This document shows, in pieces, positions 25,671-37,289 of a DNA stretch of 64,000 bases. Origin of the DNA: Penicillus capitatus. Taxonomy: Eukaryota > Chlorophyta. The notes below the pieces were generated by a model. The model ran no database searches, was not told the origin of the DNA, and was given only the letters and a program-made list of their open reading frames with translations. Location of the stretch: contig OZ287715.1 in NCBI GenBank assembly GCA_965649825.1, forward strand, positions 124,001-188,000, read 5' to 3'. The translations under genes and the position numbers were made by a program. Position 1 is the first letter of the stretch. Each line of letters starts with the position of its first letter.

Positions 25671-28600
25671 CTAATCAAGCGTCTTGTTCATTTGGATATC
25701 CATATAGTGTACCACTTGTGTTCCGCGCCCGACGACGGCGACAACGCAGTGGTGATCAGAGAGACATTGCACATCGAGGCCAATGGGTTCAGGAACTTCA
25801 CAGATAATGCAGCTATCCTCTTCGACTCTGCTTTCATTGATTCTCCAGCGAATGATGCGCTGATCTAATCCGATGGTGAATGCATGATTCCCATTGGACC
25901 ACAATCCCCGGACAGCAGAAGAATGAGCGTGGATCTGCTGCAACCACTGCACTCGGTATGGCCGTTTCCATACATCCAATGCAGAGTTCGCTGAACAGCA
26001 GAGCAAAAGAGATGAAACAATCAAGTTCTGATCGTCGCCGCCAGTCAATAGCAATAGTGATAACCACTCTTCACCTTCACTAACACATGCGCTACGAAGA
26101 CAATGACGCATCGCACATTGAAAGCATCAGAAATACCTTTGTGGTGAACAGATCAATGATAGACTGTTGACGCCGAGCTGATGGCGTTTCTCAAGCGAAA
26201 CGATTGGTGAGAGTGATCGCGTGCTGTCAGATTGCGCGTCAAAACACGAGCTATCATTTAACAGAGATGCGATATCCCACAGATGCACGTCTCCATTTGT
26301 TGAACCGCCCGCCACAATCAGAGGAAACGAATAATAACCATCTACATGCAACGATGCATGCACGATCCTATCTGCTTTGTAGTGTCGAGCATGCACCTGT
26401 CTCTTGGGGAGTATCGATGATAACTGGCTTTGGATCCAGCATCGCATGATCCATAGAGATGATTGGACTTGTAACGTCCACCAGATTCGCTTTCTTGATC
26501 CACAATCGACGATCCCAATCAAACAAAGACAACGAAAGATTTGCAGCTGAAGATGCAACGGCAAGATGAAGTTCTGGCACAGCCGTATCTGTCTCCCGAA
26601 CAAACAGTGCCGAACAGAGATATCGCAGATCGCTTGTCGCGGACATCGTCCTATGATATGGTTTTGGACGCCAACTCTTATAATGTGGGCTTTGAACTGA
26701 AATCGCAGTTGCGGTATCGCCGCCTTGCTCGTGTTCTCTGGGGACAGACAATACAGGGTGTTTCAATAGTCTTCTCTCATGGAAACAAATGAATACCACA
26801 CCTCAGCAGCCATGTCATAATAACTTGTTTGGAGCCAACACCGACGACGATCCACCCGTTCAGGAAATTGCTCCTTGCGAAGGATAAAGACTTGATGGAT
26901 GATCCGACTGCAGCAACTCCTATCTCGGTGCAACTTAAGAAACAGTCCGTATCGTTATCTGTCACAAAGGCCAGACGTATCAATCGCCATGTGAAAGGGA
27001 AGTACCTATAGAGGTCGAGCAGTGCAACAGTTTCACTCTTCCGTCTTCTGAGGCAGTACAAAGACGAAGTGCGTTGGAGAGTGAGTTCCCATTTGAGGAA
27101 GGGAGGAAGAAAACGTCGTTGATTTCGCGTCCATGATACCCAAAATGCAGATAGCGGTGAACAAACTCCCTGTTCAAACAGACAGATCCAAACAAATGGC
27201 AACGAACCACAAAATCACAGCATTGATCACTTGGAACTGTGAAAAGGAAATGTCCGTTTAACGATGTGCAGTACCGATTGTCCGAAAGCGACGTATACGC
27301 CGGCACAAAGATTGCCTGTGATGGTCGCAGAGAAATCGTGGAGCTTGTTTCTGCCACCAACGTCGACTGCCATGAGTTGTTGGCCGTTGTCCAGATTTGA
27401 TAGATAGAAGTAGTTGTGGCGGAATCCGCCGACCATCCGCACGTTATCCTTCATCTCTAAATACTACATTGCATCATCTCACACCCATATTTTGTATGGA
27501 GAAGATGGATCTTTGCCGTGACACCTCTGCACTGCCGATGTCTTTTAAACGGATCTCTCCTGCTTCCCTGATCTCGGAGTCTTCTATGCAAAATTGCCGA
27601 ATGCTGTGATTCTTCGAAGCACTGTAGACAGTGAAAGCTTCTGGATGGCAAAAAATCATTCGTATTTTCTCCTTTCCGTGAATAGACTTGAACACTCGTG
27701 CAAGTCTGCAATCAAAGGTTCGATTCACCTGCATTCGATAAGAAAGAGCTCTAGATTTGTGGGCCAGGCTACAAACTGAAGTGTCCAATGTCCACTGTAA
27801 GATGTTGCCCTTCGTGTCACCGCAGATGAGAAGATGCATGGTCTCGGTCATGTAGTGGGCCACACAGACAATACGCGCTGGGAATGGTGAATCGACATTG
27901 AAAAGCACCCCTGCATCTACACCAAACAATAATCCATTGCAGTTTCCGTCGTTGAAATAGAAATTTGGACAAAGACCTGAATACGGAGCCCCTTCCTCCT
28001 CGACGACAGATAGACTGTCTTCCTGCTTACTCATCGGGCTGCAATCGTGTATATGATGAATGCTACCAGCAAGACGCCTGGTGGAATCGGCAACAGACAT
28101 CCAGAAGGACAAACCACTCGGACACAGTGTCAATGAAACCATGAGAAGTGGTTGTCCTTCAAACACCTCAAAGGACTGATCATTCAATAACATTCCTAGA
28201 ACACGCCGTTTTTAGTGTGTATTGATGAATCGCCAGAATCTCTTGCCTTCTTCGATCGTCAGCAGTGTGACAAAACCTCTGCTGTGTGCAATAGCAAGAA
28301 GATCTGCAGATTCGTGATGGGGAATGTCCAGACGCATAACATCACATGAAAGGCATGCCCCAAGTGAGTTAGGACAAGCATAAATCTCGACAAGAGTTTC
28401 ATTGTTTTGCCTTGCTTCTGCAGAGGCGTATTGCGAAGAAGTGTCTATGACATCTAAATCGCACAACAGCACTCTACCTCTGTCTGTGAAGAGGTAAAGA
28501 GAATTGGGCCGGCATGCACTGATGTGCAGACATCGGACGAAATCATTCGGCACTGTCAACTGGGTTAACTGTTGTCTCGATTCCGATAATGCAGTTGAAA

Positions 28601-30042
28601 CAAGCATCCTCTCCATCTCAGATGGTGCGATTTCAGAACGGGATGTATTGTGCTCCCTTTTCATCGACAGAGCATCTGGCCACACCTGAATAGAAGCATC
28701 AGCGCCTCCAGTAATGAGCATCTGATCAGGCGTCACAGTACAACACCAAATTCCTCGTCCACAATGGCCCTGTAAAGTTGAAGAGATTTAGTGGGCGCCT
28801 TCTAAAAAGACTCACGTTACTTTCGCAGATGTGATGCAGTCCCCAGTTTCGACTTGCCAAATGCGGAATGAACAGTCTTCACTGCACGTGATAAGCAACG
28901 ATTCGCTGTACTGAATATCCCATATTCTAGCCTTGTGTCCAAATCTGCGAAAACGTGGCTCGTTCATTGCGATTTCATCTGTTCATGAAAAATAAGAGAA
29001 GGATATGAATGCACCCAGATGCTTGACTTCTGCTTGCAGGTATATACCTGTCAAGATGTCAGGGAAAACATCCCACAGAGCAACAGTCCGATCTTCTGAC
29101 ACTGACGCCAGAGATCTTCCATTTCTTGACCAACGCAATCTATAGGAAGCGCGAAAGCACTCGCTCGACAAGAAGCAGATGCATCCTACATACCTCAGAA
29201 TCGCACCAGAATGTCCTGATTTGGTGTACGTCGCCGGAATGATGCACCCGGTTCGATGCATTGGATTCACATCAAAGGACCAGATGAGGATCTCGCCGAA
29301 GGCTGTCCCACTGGCAACGATAAATCTGTACTCGGTATCAGAGGCCACGTTCTGATGGCTGGGCATGTGATTAGTTCCTTCATCAAGCTGAAGTTCTTTC
29401 TGTGTATCATCTCTTTCATTCGAGAGACGTATACAATGCATGTCCATTGAGAACAGAAGTGTCTGTGTCTCGCATTGCATGACACAGGTACTTTGCCACA
29501 ATTTCCATTCAGACTCATCTGATCTACCAGACATGCCTTCTATTCTCTCGCCGGATCGCTCCCGGCCTCTTGTCAAGGTTGACACAATGTGTATGGAATT
29601 GTCGCTGAAACCAACAAGAGCCATTTCACTTCTTGGAAGCAACACTGCGTCGAGGATCCAATGCGGAAAAGAGGTGACGGCCGTCAGGCGATCCACGTGA
29701 AGCTCTTTCCTTCGGATGTCTGAGAGCTCCAGTTGGATCGACTGCAAAATGCATCTGTTCCTCCGAGACGTTTGAAAGGGTGCTCACGGTCAAGAATCGG
29801 TCTCCGAACACAAGGATCTCTTTACTCTGATCATTGACGTCGTCGCTGAAGGCAAAACCGTGAATCCTGGCGCCATCGAAGACATGGTGTGTCAGCAGAC
29901 AGGTGTCGCACGAAGACAAGAGGTCGTAAACATGAAGTGCCGGACCCATTCCAGCAAGACACAATGAGATGGACTCCTCTGTTCCTCCGAGCAGGGAGCA
30001 TGTGGACAAGGCGGTGACATCGCCGATGTATTGTCGCCGCAT
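25671..30042 (-). CDS. WDR6: WDR6/Rtt10-like WD40 protein (tRNA 2'-O-methylation cofactor)
   Basis: About eleven exons: 30042-29788, 29741-29194, 29139-29048, 28978-28821, 28769 to about 27525, 27454-27307, 27236-27006, 26958-26802, 26737 to about 26440, 26396-26137 and 26079-25671. WDR6 partners the FTSJ1/Trm7 methyltransferase at the tRNA wobble base. Family blocks seen: HWILDAVLLP, VASGTAFGEILIWSF, GHSGAILR, LASVSEDRTVALWDV, GHKARIWDIQYS, GHCGRGIWCC, HGREINDVFFLP, GGSTNGDVHLWDI, GLDQRIIRWRI and VVAVVGRGTQVV in that order, as in human WDR6. Oddity: an in-frame TAA at 28,212-28,214 splits the fifth exon; an 81-nt intron (GTTTTG to TTCTAG) could remove it but would delete a WD-like strand. 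Confidence 0.85.
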
Positions 30043-30827
30043 GACGATAGACGCGCGCGTCGTCGTACAAGAACAGCGGTTAACATGAGTGTGAGTACAT
30101 CTACCCAACTCAATCATCCCTCGAAACCAATGTCAATCACAGCTTTGAGGTTTCGTCGATGAGATGGAATCGAAAAACGATTCTAGGAAATCGAATCGAG
30201 ATTTCTCACTTGAACAGCAGTTGCTGCTGAGCTAATTAATCGAACAATAAATGTAAGCTATAGTAGATTTACCGGCTAGGGGATTAGGCAAAGGAACCTA
30301 CTCTTGGGTTTTTGTAATCAGATAAAACGAGGGCATGCATATATACATGCCGCCCTTCACATTCCTCAGTACACCTTTTATGGAAAGGGAAAGTGGCGAC
30401 AGTGTTCTTATCGTTTAGCAGTCGACAGCCACTTCTATCAATGATTCTATTGAGAGCCATTGTCAAGAAGTGGATGACACGTGAAAGTCAGGCGAATGAA
30501 TGGAACCCACCCATCAACGTATAAACGAATCTCATCGACTATTAGTCGATAAACGCATTCATCACAACATCATTTCTCCAACTGATTAAACACAGAAAAC
30601 AAACAAAACGATCATACAAAACGCGCATCGACGAATGCGCACACACACACTCACTGTCGTCGTCCAGATTTGCTAAGATATAACTGCTGCAAAGAGACCA
30701 ACTTTCACCCCAGATGCAAGCCATCTGGGTGCTCACAGCGAAAAATCCGTCTAAGAGATGATTTAACAAAATAGGCGAATATGAATGACATGGGCATACT
30801 GGTGTTCTGCCGCGTTATCCAATGTTG
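30043..30827. other. Intergenic region, no gene recognised
   Basis: It lies between the WDR6 start and the stop of the 329-residue protein. AT-rich, with a short CA/AC run near 30,640. Nothing coding is seen. Confidence 0.55.
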
Positions 30828-31817
30828 TCAGTACCTCACTGCATTTGACAGACTTCTGTCGGTCACGATCGGACTGAAACATCGGTAGCCGACGGGTAAC
30901 ATGACACTTGTGTGTCCAACGTATGGCCATTCAATGTCATCTTGGATTCCTAATCCAGCAATCCATTGCTCTGTGTAATCTCTCTGAAAATCGTTTGGAC
31001 CAGCAGAATGGTATCCAGGGATGTTCTCGGGCCTCACGGGATAAGGAGCGGGCGTCAAGATACATGGAACATTCACCAGACCATAACAACCGTAAGGGCG
31101 CAGGCATCTGCCGAACTCTCCACAGCTCTGAGCTCTGGAGTGCATTCGAGCTGAGCGGGGCGGGTGAGAGGAGATGCTGGGCTCATGGGACACCGGCAAT
31201 GGGATATGTGATGCTGTATGTCTATGATGGGTAGGTGACTCGGCGACAGCATCATCTTCTTGTTTCGTCATGAACAGCGGGGGTGGCAATGGCTTTCTGC
31301 ATTCCGCATCACAGGCATCTCTTAGCTGTCTCTGAAATACCACGTAGATTTTCCAGAGTTGTGGCTGTGCTGCTCCAGATGAGACATGGGATTCCAGCCA
31401 AGCACTACGGGTATTGGAAGTTTTCTCCATACTAGTCTCAACGAATCTGTCAAAACCCTTTTCGAACATTTCTCTATTTTGGGGAACGAGGCAACGGAAT
31501 TCTTCGCTAGCTGTCATCTTGAGTTTTTCGACGCGGCGCCTAAGGTATCCTTTCACTTTCTTCGTCGCACTGTCATCCAATGGCGTCATAACAGAAATTG
31601 GCGATGTTCTCTCAACGAGAGCGCTCATTTTTCCGGAAACGATGTCGGCGGAACTTACTTGACGTAAGTACTCTAACGTGACTCGACTGGCGCGGAGTCG
31701 ACTCAAAAGCTCCAAAGCACGCAAACGTGTATTCAATAGTGCTTCGTGACAAAAGTCTCGCAAAGCTTCATTGATTTGCTGAGAGCCAAATTGCACTGCG
31801 GGGTCAGACCAATCCAT
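30828..31817 (-). CDS. Uncharacterised 329-residue protein
   Basis: A single intronless frame with ATG at 31817 and stop TGA. I do not recognise the family. The first 190 residues look helical and folded (INEALRDFCHEALL, RALELLSRLRASRVTLEYL, VKGYLRRRVEKLKMTASEEF, LWKIYVVFQRQLRDACDAEC). The last 130 are Pro/Ser/His-rich and probably disordered, ending near ECPYVGHTS-like turns. No signal peptide or membrane segment is seen. It is exceptional here in having no intron at this length. Confidence 0.6.
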   Translation of the reverse strand: MDWSDPAVQFGSQQINEALRDFCHEALLNTRLRALELLSRLRASRVTLEYLRQVSSADIVSGKMSALVERTSPISVMTPLDDSATKKVKGYLRRRVEKLKMTASEEFRCLVPQNREMFEKGFDRFVETSMEKTSNTRSAWLESHVSSGAAQPQLWKIYVVFQRQLRDACDAECRKPLPPPLFMTKQEDDAVAESPTHHRHTASHIPLPVSHEPSISSHPPRSARMHSRAQSCGEFGRCLRPYGCYGLVNVPCILTPAPYPVRPENIPGYHSAGPNDFQRDYTEQWIAGLGIQDDIEWPYVGHTSVMLPVGYRCFSPIVTDRSLSNAVRY

Positions 31818-32013
31818 TTCTCAGTTCAACAAATGCTGTTTCGTTTTATACGAGATGGACAGCTGGACGACGTGTCTTTCATAAGCGAGTGCCAAAAAAC
31901 GTAAGTGTTGGTTAACAACCTTCAATAAAAGACATCTGCTTGGAGAATGATATGTTTGTTTGTTGAGCAACGAACAATCAGTGAAGACCGCGGAGAACAA
32001 CGGCCGCGTAGAA

Positions 32014-33406
32014 TTAATCGTTTTGGCCGAAAACCGTCAGCAGGTCCTTGGCTGTTTGTAACAGATTTCTGGGACCTTCGAATCGAACGCCGTCTTCGAC
32101 CTCTTCTTCGGGCGCCGGTACGGTGTTGGTCAGTACGGCGTCCATCATTTTGTCACCCATCATCTGCGAAAGTGTATCCATCGGGATGATCTCACAGTCC
32201 TGTGGGAAATCGATTTCTGAAGGATGGCGGTGATGAGGAACGCACTCGCCTGGGGCGTCTCCCTGATGTCATCGACAGGATAGCCATACTGTCGCAGAAA
32301 TTCTTTCTGCTTTTCAACGAATGCCTTTCCTGGATTGGGAGTTCGAGAATAAATTTGAACGAAGCTGGTGTCGTTAGCTCCTTGAACGATGGCATAGGTC
32401 TCGTAGTCTGTTCGAATGACATCATAGGGCTCCGCAGGAATGAAGGGAATTTGCGGAAATCTAAACAGCAGACATAAAGAAGGAGAGACGCGCGGAAACC
32501 TTTCGAATATTCACCTCAAAATGCACTTCTCTCGGATCTGCTCTTTTCTTTCAAAGGCCGTCTCAAATTCGGGAAGCATGTAGAGGTCTCTCGGATTTGC
32601 GCATGTCACATCACTTTGACATGGAACACACACGACTTCGGAACAAACAGGGATGGCCTAGAAACTCGATACCCTCGAATACCGCTCAATCTGCCTTTGG
32701 GACCGCCATGGAAACAGAATGTGTTGACTTCAAGCCGTATTTCATCCTTAGCGTTCTTGATTGGAACATAGATGCCTAAGAGGATCCTTGGGCAAAAAGC
32801 GAAGCAGACGGGGTGGCTGATGCCTTGCGTGCAGTGACAGTCCTGCTGTCCTTCCCCGGCGAAACCTTTCTTCAAAGAAGCGACTTCGTACCAACGCCCA
32901 ACGTAGCGCATGGGCTCAAACAACTCGATCTTCGGGAGGTTTGCAGAAGCTGCCTGGGTAGCAGTATCGCGTATAGCCATTTTCATGCTTGATGAATGCT
33001 GTGCCCTATTACCACAGGTGCCAATAGCAGAGCAACAGAAACTGCAAACAGTGCGACTGCGGAGACAAAAGGCGCTGTCGTTGCGACATCATAATTTGTC
33101 TCTTCGGATACTTGATCCCTCCTAAAACACTCGCGATAATGAGAAAGCTATGGATCGTCTGCAGGCGCCCAGCAGATTTGTGAAGTCGTCAGTAACGCCA
33201 ACAGAGCCTATTTTTCCTTGACTGCGTTGCTTGCTCGCATTCACCTACCCTTTATAATTCTGGAAAAAGCGGTTCGATGCCAACAGTTGCGATGGTCGGC
33301 GAGCGGACGAACATGGTGCTGATATTCGTCGAAACGTCGAAAGATGTTGTCTGGGATTGCTTGGCAAACTGCTGGTGCAGTGGAGGGAGATAGAGGAAAC
33401 CCTCAT
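32014..33406 (-). CDS. Chloroplast-lumen lipocalin (CHL/LCNP type)
   Basis: Seven exons: 33406-33249, 33121-33013, 32953-32824, 32775-32673, 32613-32515, 32460-32250 and 32199-32014 (stop TAA); phases all agree, 331 residues. Plant LCNP protects thylakoid lipids under heat and light stress. A Ser/Arg-rich transit peptide is followed by a hydrophobic thylakoid-transfer segment ending in APVAASA. The lipocalin fold follows: FEPMRYVGRWYEVASLKKGF, DCHCTQG, NTFCFHGGPKGRLSGIRG, EPYDVIRTDYETYAIVQGA, FVQIYSRTPNPGK and YPVDDIRETPQDC. Introns 3 (32776-32823) and 6 (32200-32249) have GC donors. Exon 7 adds about 60 residues past the point where plant proteins end. It is divergent from SEM1, 51 bases between starts. 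Confidence 0.92.
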
Positions 33407-33457
33407 TGCGCACTTAGTGACGCATTTGAAACAGTTTGTCGATTGCTTGTCATCATT

Positions 33458-33821
33458 ATGACCTCCACGGCTGAAAAAACGGAAAACCGACGTGAAGATG
33501 AAAAGGAAGTGAAAGGCGAATTTACGCTGGAAGAAGACGACGGATTCGAAGAGTTCGAGGCCGAAGGTCTTCCACAAAAAGAAACAATCGAGGTAAGACT
33601 TCCTTGCTCAAAGACGCAGAAGGGTCCGTCCGTCCCAGAACGTTGAAACGCTGTTTCGATGGAATGCTGCGTGTTTGAGTAGTCCACAATTCCGACGTCT
33701 TTGTTTGTCGCAGAATGAGGCTGCGTCGCTGTGGGAGACCGATTGGGATGATGAAGATGTCGATGTAGACTTCTCAGAGAAGCTCAAGATTGAACTCGAG
33801 CGTCATCGGAGATCCACGTGA
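33458..33821 (+). CDS. SEM1: 26S proteasome lid subunit SEM1/DSS1
   Basis: Two exons, 33458-33592 and 33714-33821 (stop TGA), 80 residues, with a 121-nt intron. It is a small acidic, mostly disordered scaffold for the proteasome lid and other PCI complexes such as TREX-2. The acidic block FTLEEDDGFEEFEAEGL and the second block SLWETDWDDEDVDVDFSEKL are the conserved binding sites I and II. The C-terminal helix IELERHRRS is also typical. It shares a short promoter region with the lipocalin gene. Confidence 0.93.
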
Positions 33822-33969
33822 TCTGTTAAGGATGATGCAAAGAAGAATAGCGCATGCAACAATGTGGCGACGCTCGTCTCTCTTACTTTGAAAGATGTTC
33901 CTCACAAAAGAGATGACCTACCACGTTTGACTCGTGTGCACAGCCTCTTCATCAAATGGTCGTTCCATT

Positions 33970-34608
33970 TCATCCAAAGAAGGACCTCTCCACATCAAAA
34001 AACTAAAAGCGATGGAAGACGATCGTGATGGTAAACCCAACAAGGCACACATGCCTTGATACAGATCCGAGCTTTTGGGACGTTTAAGTTTATCGCGAAG
34101 CGTGCACAAATGTCTCCTGAAATCTAAAAAAGATGATCGTCATCGCAACATTCACAAAGATACTACACCCATGAACCTGCTTGTTTCTTTCGGCATTCAA
34201 CCCTGCGATGGCAATCAATTTAGCAAAGGCGCAAGGAGCCTCGGTTAAGCCAAAGCATATAGAAACATCTGCCTTCAACGAAACAAGTACACACTGACCA
34301 GACAGATACACGAGCGCAGTACGAAGTCGACAACACTTACAGACTCAGATTTGCCGATTCCGTTGGCCACGAGACCAGATAAGGTCTTGATGATCTCCGA
34401 TGCGTCCATTTTGCCCACAGGAACTGAAGAGCACAGGGATCCGTCATAAACGAAGGAGGACAGGTTTCCGAATAGAGACGTCTTCTCCGCAATTCCAGGA
34501 TGTATTCTTCGAAAGGCGATAAGATCATGAACGCGCGCACTGCCGCTAAACGAGTGACCGATCCCAGCCCTATCGCTTACCGTTTGCGGTAACATTCAAT
34601 GTCGGCAT
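33970..34608 (-). CDS. MIF/D-dopachrome tautomerase-like protein with TGA at the conserved Trp
   Basis: Five exons: 34608-34581, 34423-34341, 34293-34177, 34123-34055 and 34002-33970. MPTLNVTAN gives the catalytic Pro after the initiator Met. Then come ASEIIKTLSGLVANGIGKSE, VSICFGLTEAPCAFAKLIAI, AGLNAERNKQISGDICARF, NVPKARICIKFFDVERSFFG. The family then has Trp-Asn-Gly; here the codon is TGA (33,970-33,972), followed in frame by NGTTI and TGA (33,952-33,954). With Trp the protein would be 115 residues, the exact family length; as read it stops at 109. Other genes here use TGA as stop, so this is a nonsense change, a sequence error or readthrough. Intron 4 (34003-34054) has a GC donor. MIF-like proteins in algae and plants have tautomerase-related roles that are poorly defined. 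Confidence 0.85.
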
Positions 34609-34931
34609 GCTCAGAACAACCCGATGGTGTGCAATGGTGTCAGTGATGAACATCCACCCACCCATTGCTAAGAAAGAATGATTGAAACGTAGAGACACGA
34701 GTAACACGAGAATTTAAACGGAAAAGAATGATACGATGCAGACAACAGAATGCATTGTCAGAAAGATATGTACTCCTGAACTTAATCATGAAACTTGACA
34801 GCATGGGGTGTATGTATTCAATGAACTAAGAAGACTTGTGTTTTCCAGAGTCACAGCAAACTGCTTTCGAAAAGCCATACTGTATATACACCGCTATCAA
34901 TCACGTTTTCCACTTTGTACTGTGTCCATCA

Positions 34932-37017
34932 TTAAACGTTACGGACGAGTGCACGTAGTTGTTCCATCTGAAGAAAATCTGGACGAAGATCTGCCAACTT
35001 TTGTACAGTATCCTTCAGCAACTCGATCCTCTGCAGTTTAGCAACCAGCAGTCGCAGTTCCAACTGGCTCTCCGAACCAGAGAACGTTCGATCGAGCGCT
35101 TCTCTGCGAACGAAGATAGCTTCGACGGGTTCCACTACTTTGACCGTCTGTCTTGAGATGGTGCCATGCTCTATGGCTATATCCAATCCGATAATCGATC
35201 CCGGTCCTCTTCGAGATTTTCCAGTTGCCTTCGGGGTGGAGGATTGAACAGACTCGTCTGCTGCTGCAGTTTCCACAAGTTCCTTCAGCTTTGTATGTTG
35301 ATACGTTGTTCGCCGACCCATTCCTTTCACAACATCAGCCCTAGGGAGGCTTTGAAATCTTGAGAGCTCTTTGGTGGCAAGTTCTGTGAGTTCTCCCGAC
35401 GGTTGACTCAACGCATGCATCAACGCTGTACCGGCATCCGATCGAGCCATGCCAGAAGGAAGCTGGTAATTCGCAGTGTCTGCATCTTGAAAATCAGCAT
35501 CCCCTTCTGCATCAGAGCTCTCGTGGCCTTGATAACTGCTTGTCGTCACAACACACAGTCCTTTCTGCAAAGTACCCTGATCATCAACGCCGACACATGA
35601 CAGGTCTCACTTTGATCAAATAAAAACCAGGTAGTGGATCGCCTTCCTTCACGATGTAGGAGCCTTCGGCGAAGTGTTCTACCTTCTTGTCGGGTATTTG
35701 CTGGAAAACAGTGTGTATACTAGGTGTCAATGCTGCTTCGGATCTGTTGGTCGATGCATCTATTGTCGGAACAGATAGCATCCTGCACTCGATGCCAGAC
35801 AGACTCACGGGAACATCCAGATCTCGATGCCTACCGTGAAGAGTGAATGGCAAGAAGACTGGACCGATCCGTGAACCATTCGTGTTGCATAACCTCTTCC
35901 AAAGTAAGTCGCTTTTCTGGGTCCTTCTCAAGAAGACGCTTAATCAAATCCTGAACAGCGACAATGGTTGTTGTCGTGGCAACACAGAAGAGAAAGGATA
36001 CAATGGCACTCGGTGAAACATCTTTCCTTCCATCGTAATCTGGCTCTTCCCTTCGGATCTTCTCAAAGAGTTCGGATGGAGTGTCGGCGACAAAGGGAAG
36101 TTTCAGAAATAGCAAGACATAGAGAACAACTCCAGCGGCATAAACATCCGCCTTCTTTCCATGATAGGCCAATCCATCTCCGCTGCACATTTCAGGTGCA
36201 AAAAACGTCCGAGTGCCACATGTGTCGAACATTGTGTCGTTTCCATCTGGAATGCGACAGGCAGAACCAAAGTCCGTGATCTTGACTTTGCCATTTTCTG
36301 TGAGAAGCAGATTGTCAGGTTTAATGTCTCTGTGAACAACTCCTTGATAGTGAAGATAATCCAATCCCTTTATTAGATCTCTGAAATGCATTCTCGCGAT
36401 GTCTTCCGAGAAAACTCTCGGACTTGAGGCAAGGAGTCGCTCTTCCGACAACACTGCCCCACCTTCGACGTATTCCATGACCATGATCAATTTGTCTTCT
36501 GTCGGATCATCGATGACCTGCCCAGACAATGTCGGCATGAAGATTATAATGACACTGCGGGAGATGAGACTTCAAAAAGATGGACAATGTTGGGATGTTC
36601 GAGGCGCTGCATGACATTTATCTCTCGCAGCAAGTCTTCCTCGGCAACAACGGCACGATTTCGCTTTCCGGCAAGAAGACGTCTCCGCAACTGTTTCTTG
36701 CTGACCACTTTTAAAGCGTAGAGGCAATTGTCGTCGACATTTAGACAAAGCTTGACTCTCCCAAACGAACCAGTTCCCAAATCTTTTATTATCAAGTACT
36801 GGTTGACGAATGTGTTACCCTGAATGAAGAATACACAATCAGCAAGGACTTCACACGCTGCAGCAAGTCATCGAACAGTGTCGTCATATCCTACCTTTAG
36901 CGAATCCACCTCTATCTTGCTGGTCTGTTTGATATACTGCTCCGAGTCATTCGTGCTGGAAAGAGGTTCGCCCTCCCCCAGTCTAGGAGGCTCGGTTATT
37001 CGTTTCAAGGTTACCAT
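34932..37017 (-). CDS. CaMKK-like protein kinase with C-terminal cyclic-nucleotide-binding domain
   Basis: Six exons: 37017-36895, 36819-36571, 36517-36002, 35950-35835, 35782-35611 and 35576-34932, 606 residues. The kinase domain is complete: GTGSFGRV glycine loop, YALKVVSKK lysine, HRDIKPDNLLL catalytic loop, ITDFGSA metal loop, FFAPEMC for the APE motif and DVYAAGVVLY. The Arg-rich insert after the lysine (RRRLLAGKRNRA) and YLHYQGVVHRDIKP place it near CaMKK/SnRK-activating kinases. After it comes HFAEGSYIVKEGDPLPGFYL, the first half of a cyclic-nucleotide fold, then about 110 low-complexity residues, then GSIIGLDIAIEHGTISRQTV with EAIFVRREALDRTF, the second half. A phosphate-binding-cassette Arg is not evident, so nucleotide binding is unproven. 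Confidence 0.83.
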
Positions 37018-37289
37018 TCCTGCGAACGAACAAAGCACGAGCGCTTCGAGGCGGCGTCTCTCGTCGTTTAGGTCCGGGCTGTACCTATTTTAGGCTCTTG
37101 TCCATTATCAGCCGTCGAAGAGAAGCAACAGCCCATTGAGATACAGGAACCAAGAAGTCGCAATCGATAACGACGCAATCAAATCAACGCACAACGGACG
37201 AAGATGAGGCGAGGCCATGGAGGCACCGAACACCACTGTACGACATCAAGGCACAGAGACTTCATCACAGCTGCTCTGTCTGTTTCCAC

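Noticed and set aside
26127-27525. Ultra-short introns of 22-28 nt in WDR6
   Set aside because: Alternative donors further upstream give 70-85-nt introns with correct phase, in line with the other introns.
33952-34002. Reassignment of TGA to Trp in this genome
   Set aside because: SEM1, uL22m, eEF1B, RNase H2C, endonuclease V and the RRM gene all end naturally at TGA, so a genome-wide change is excluded by this window.
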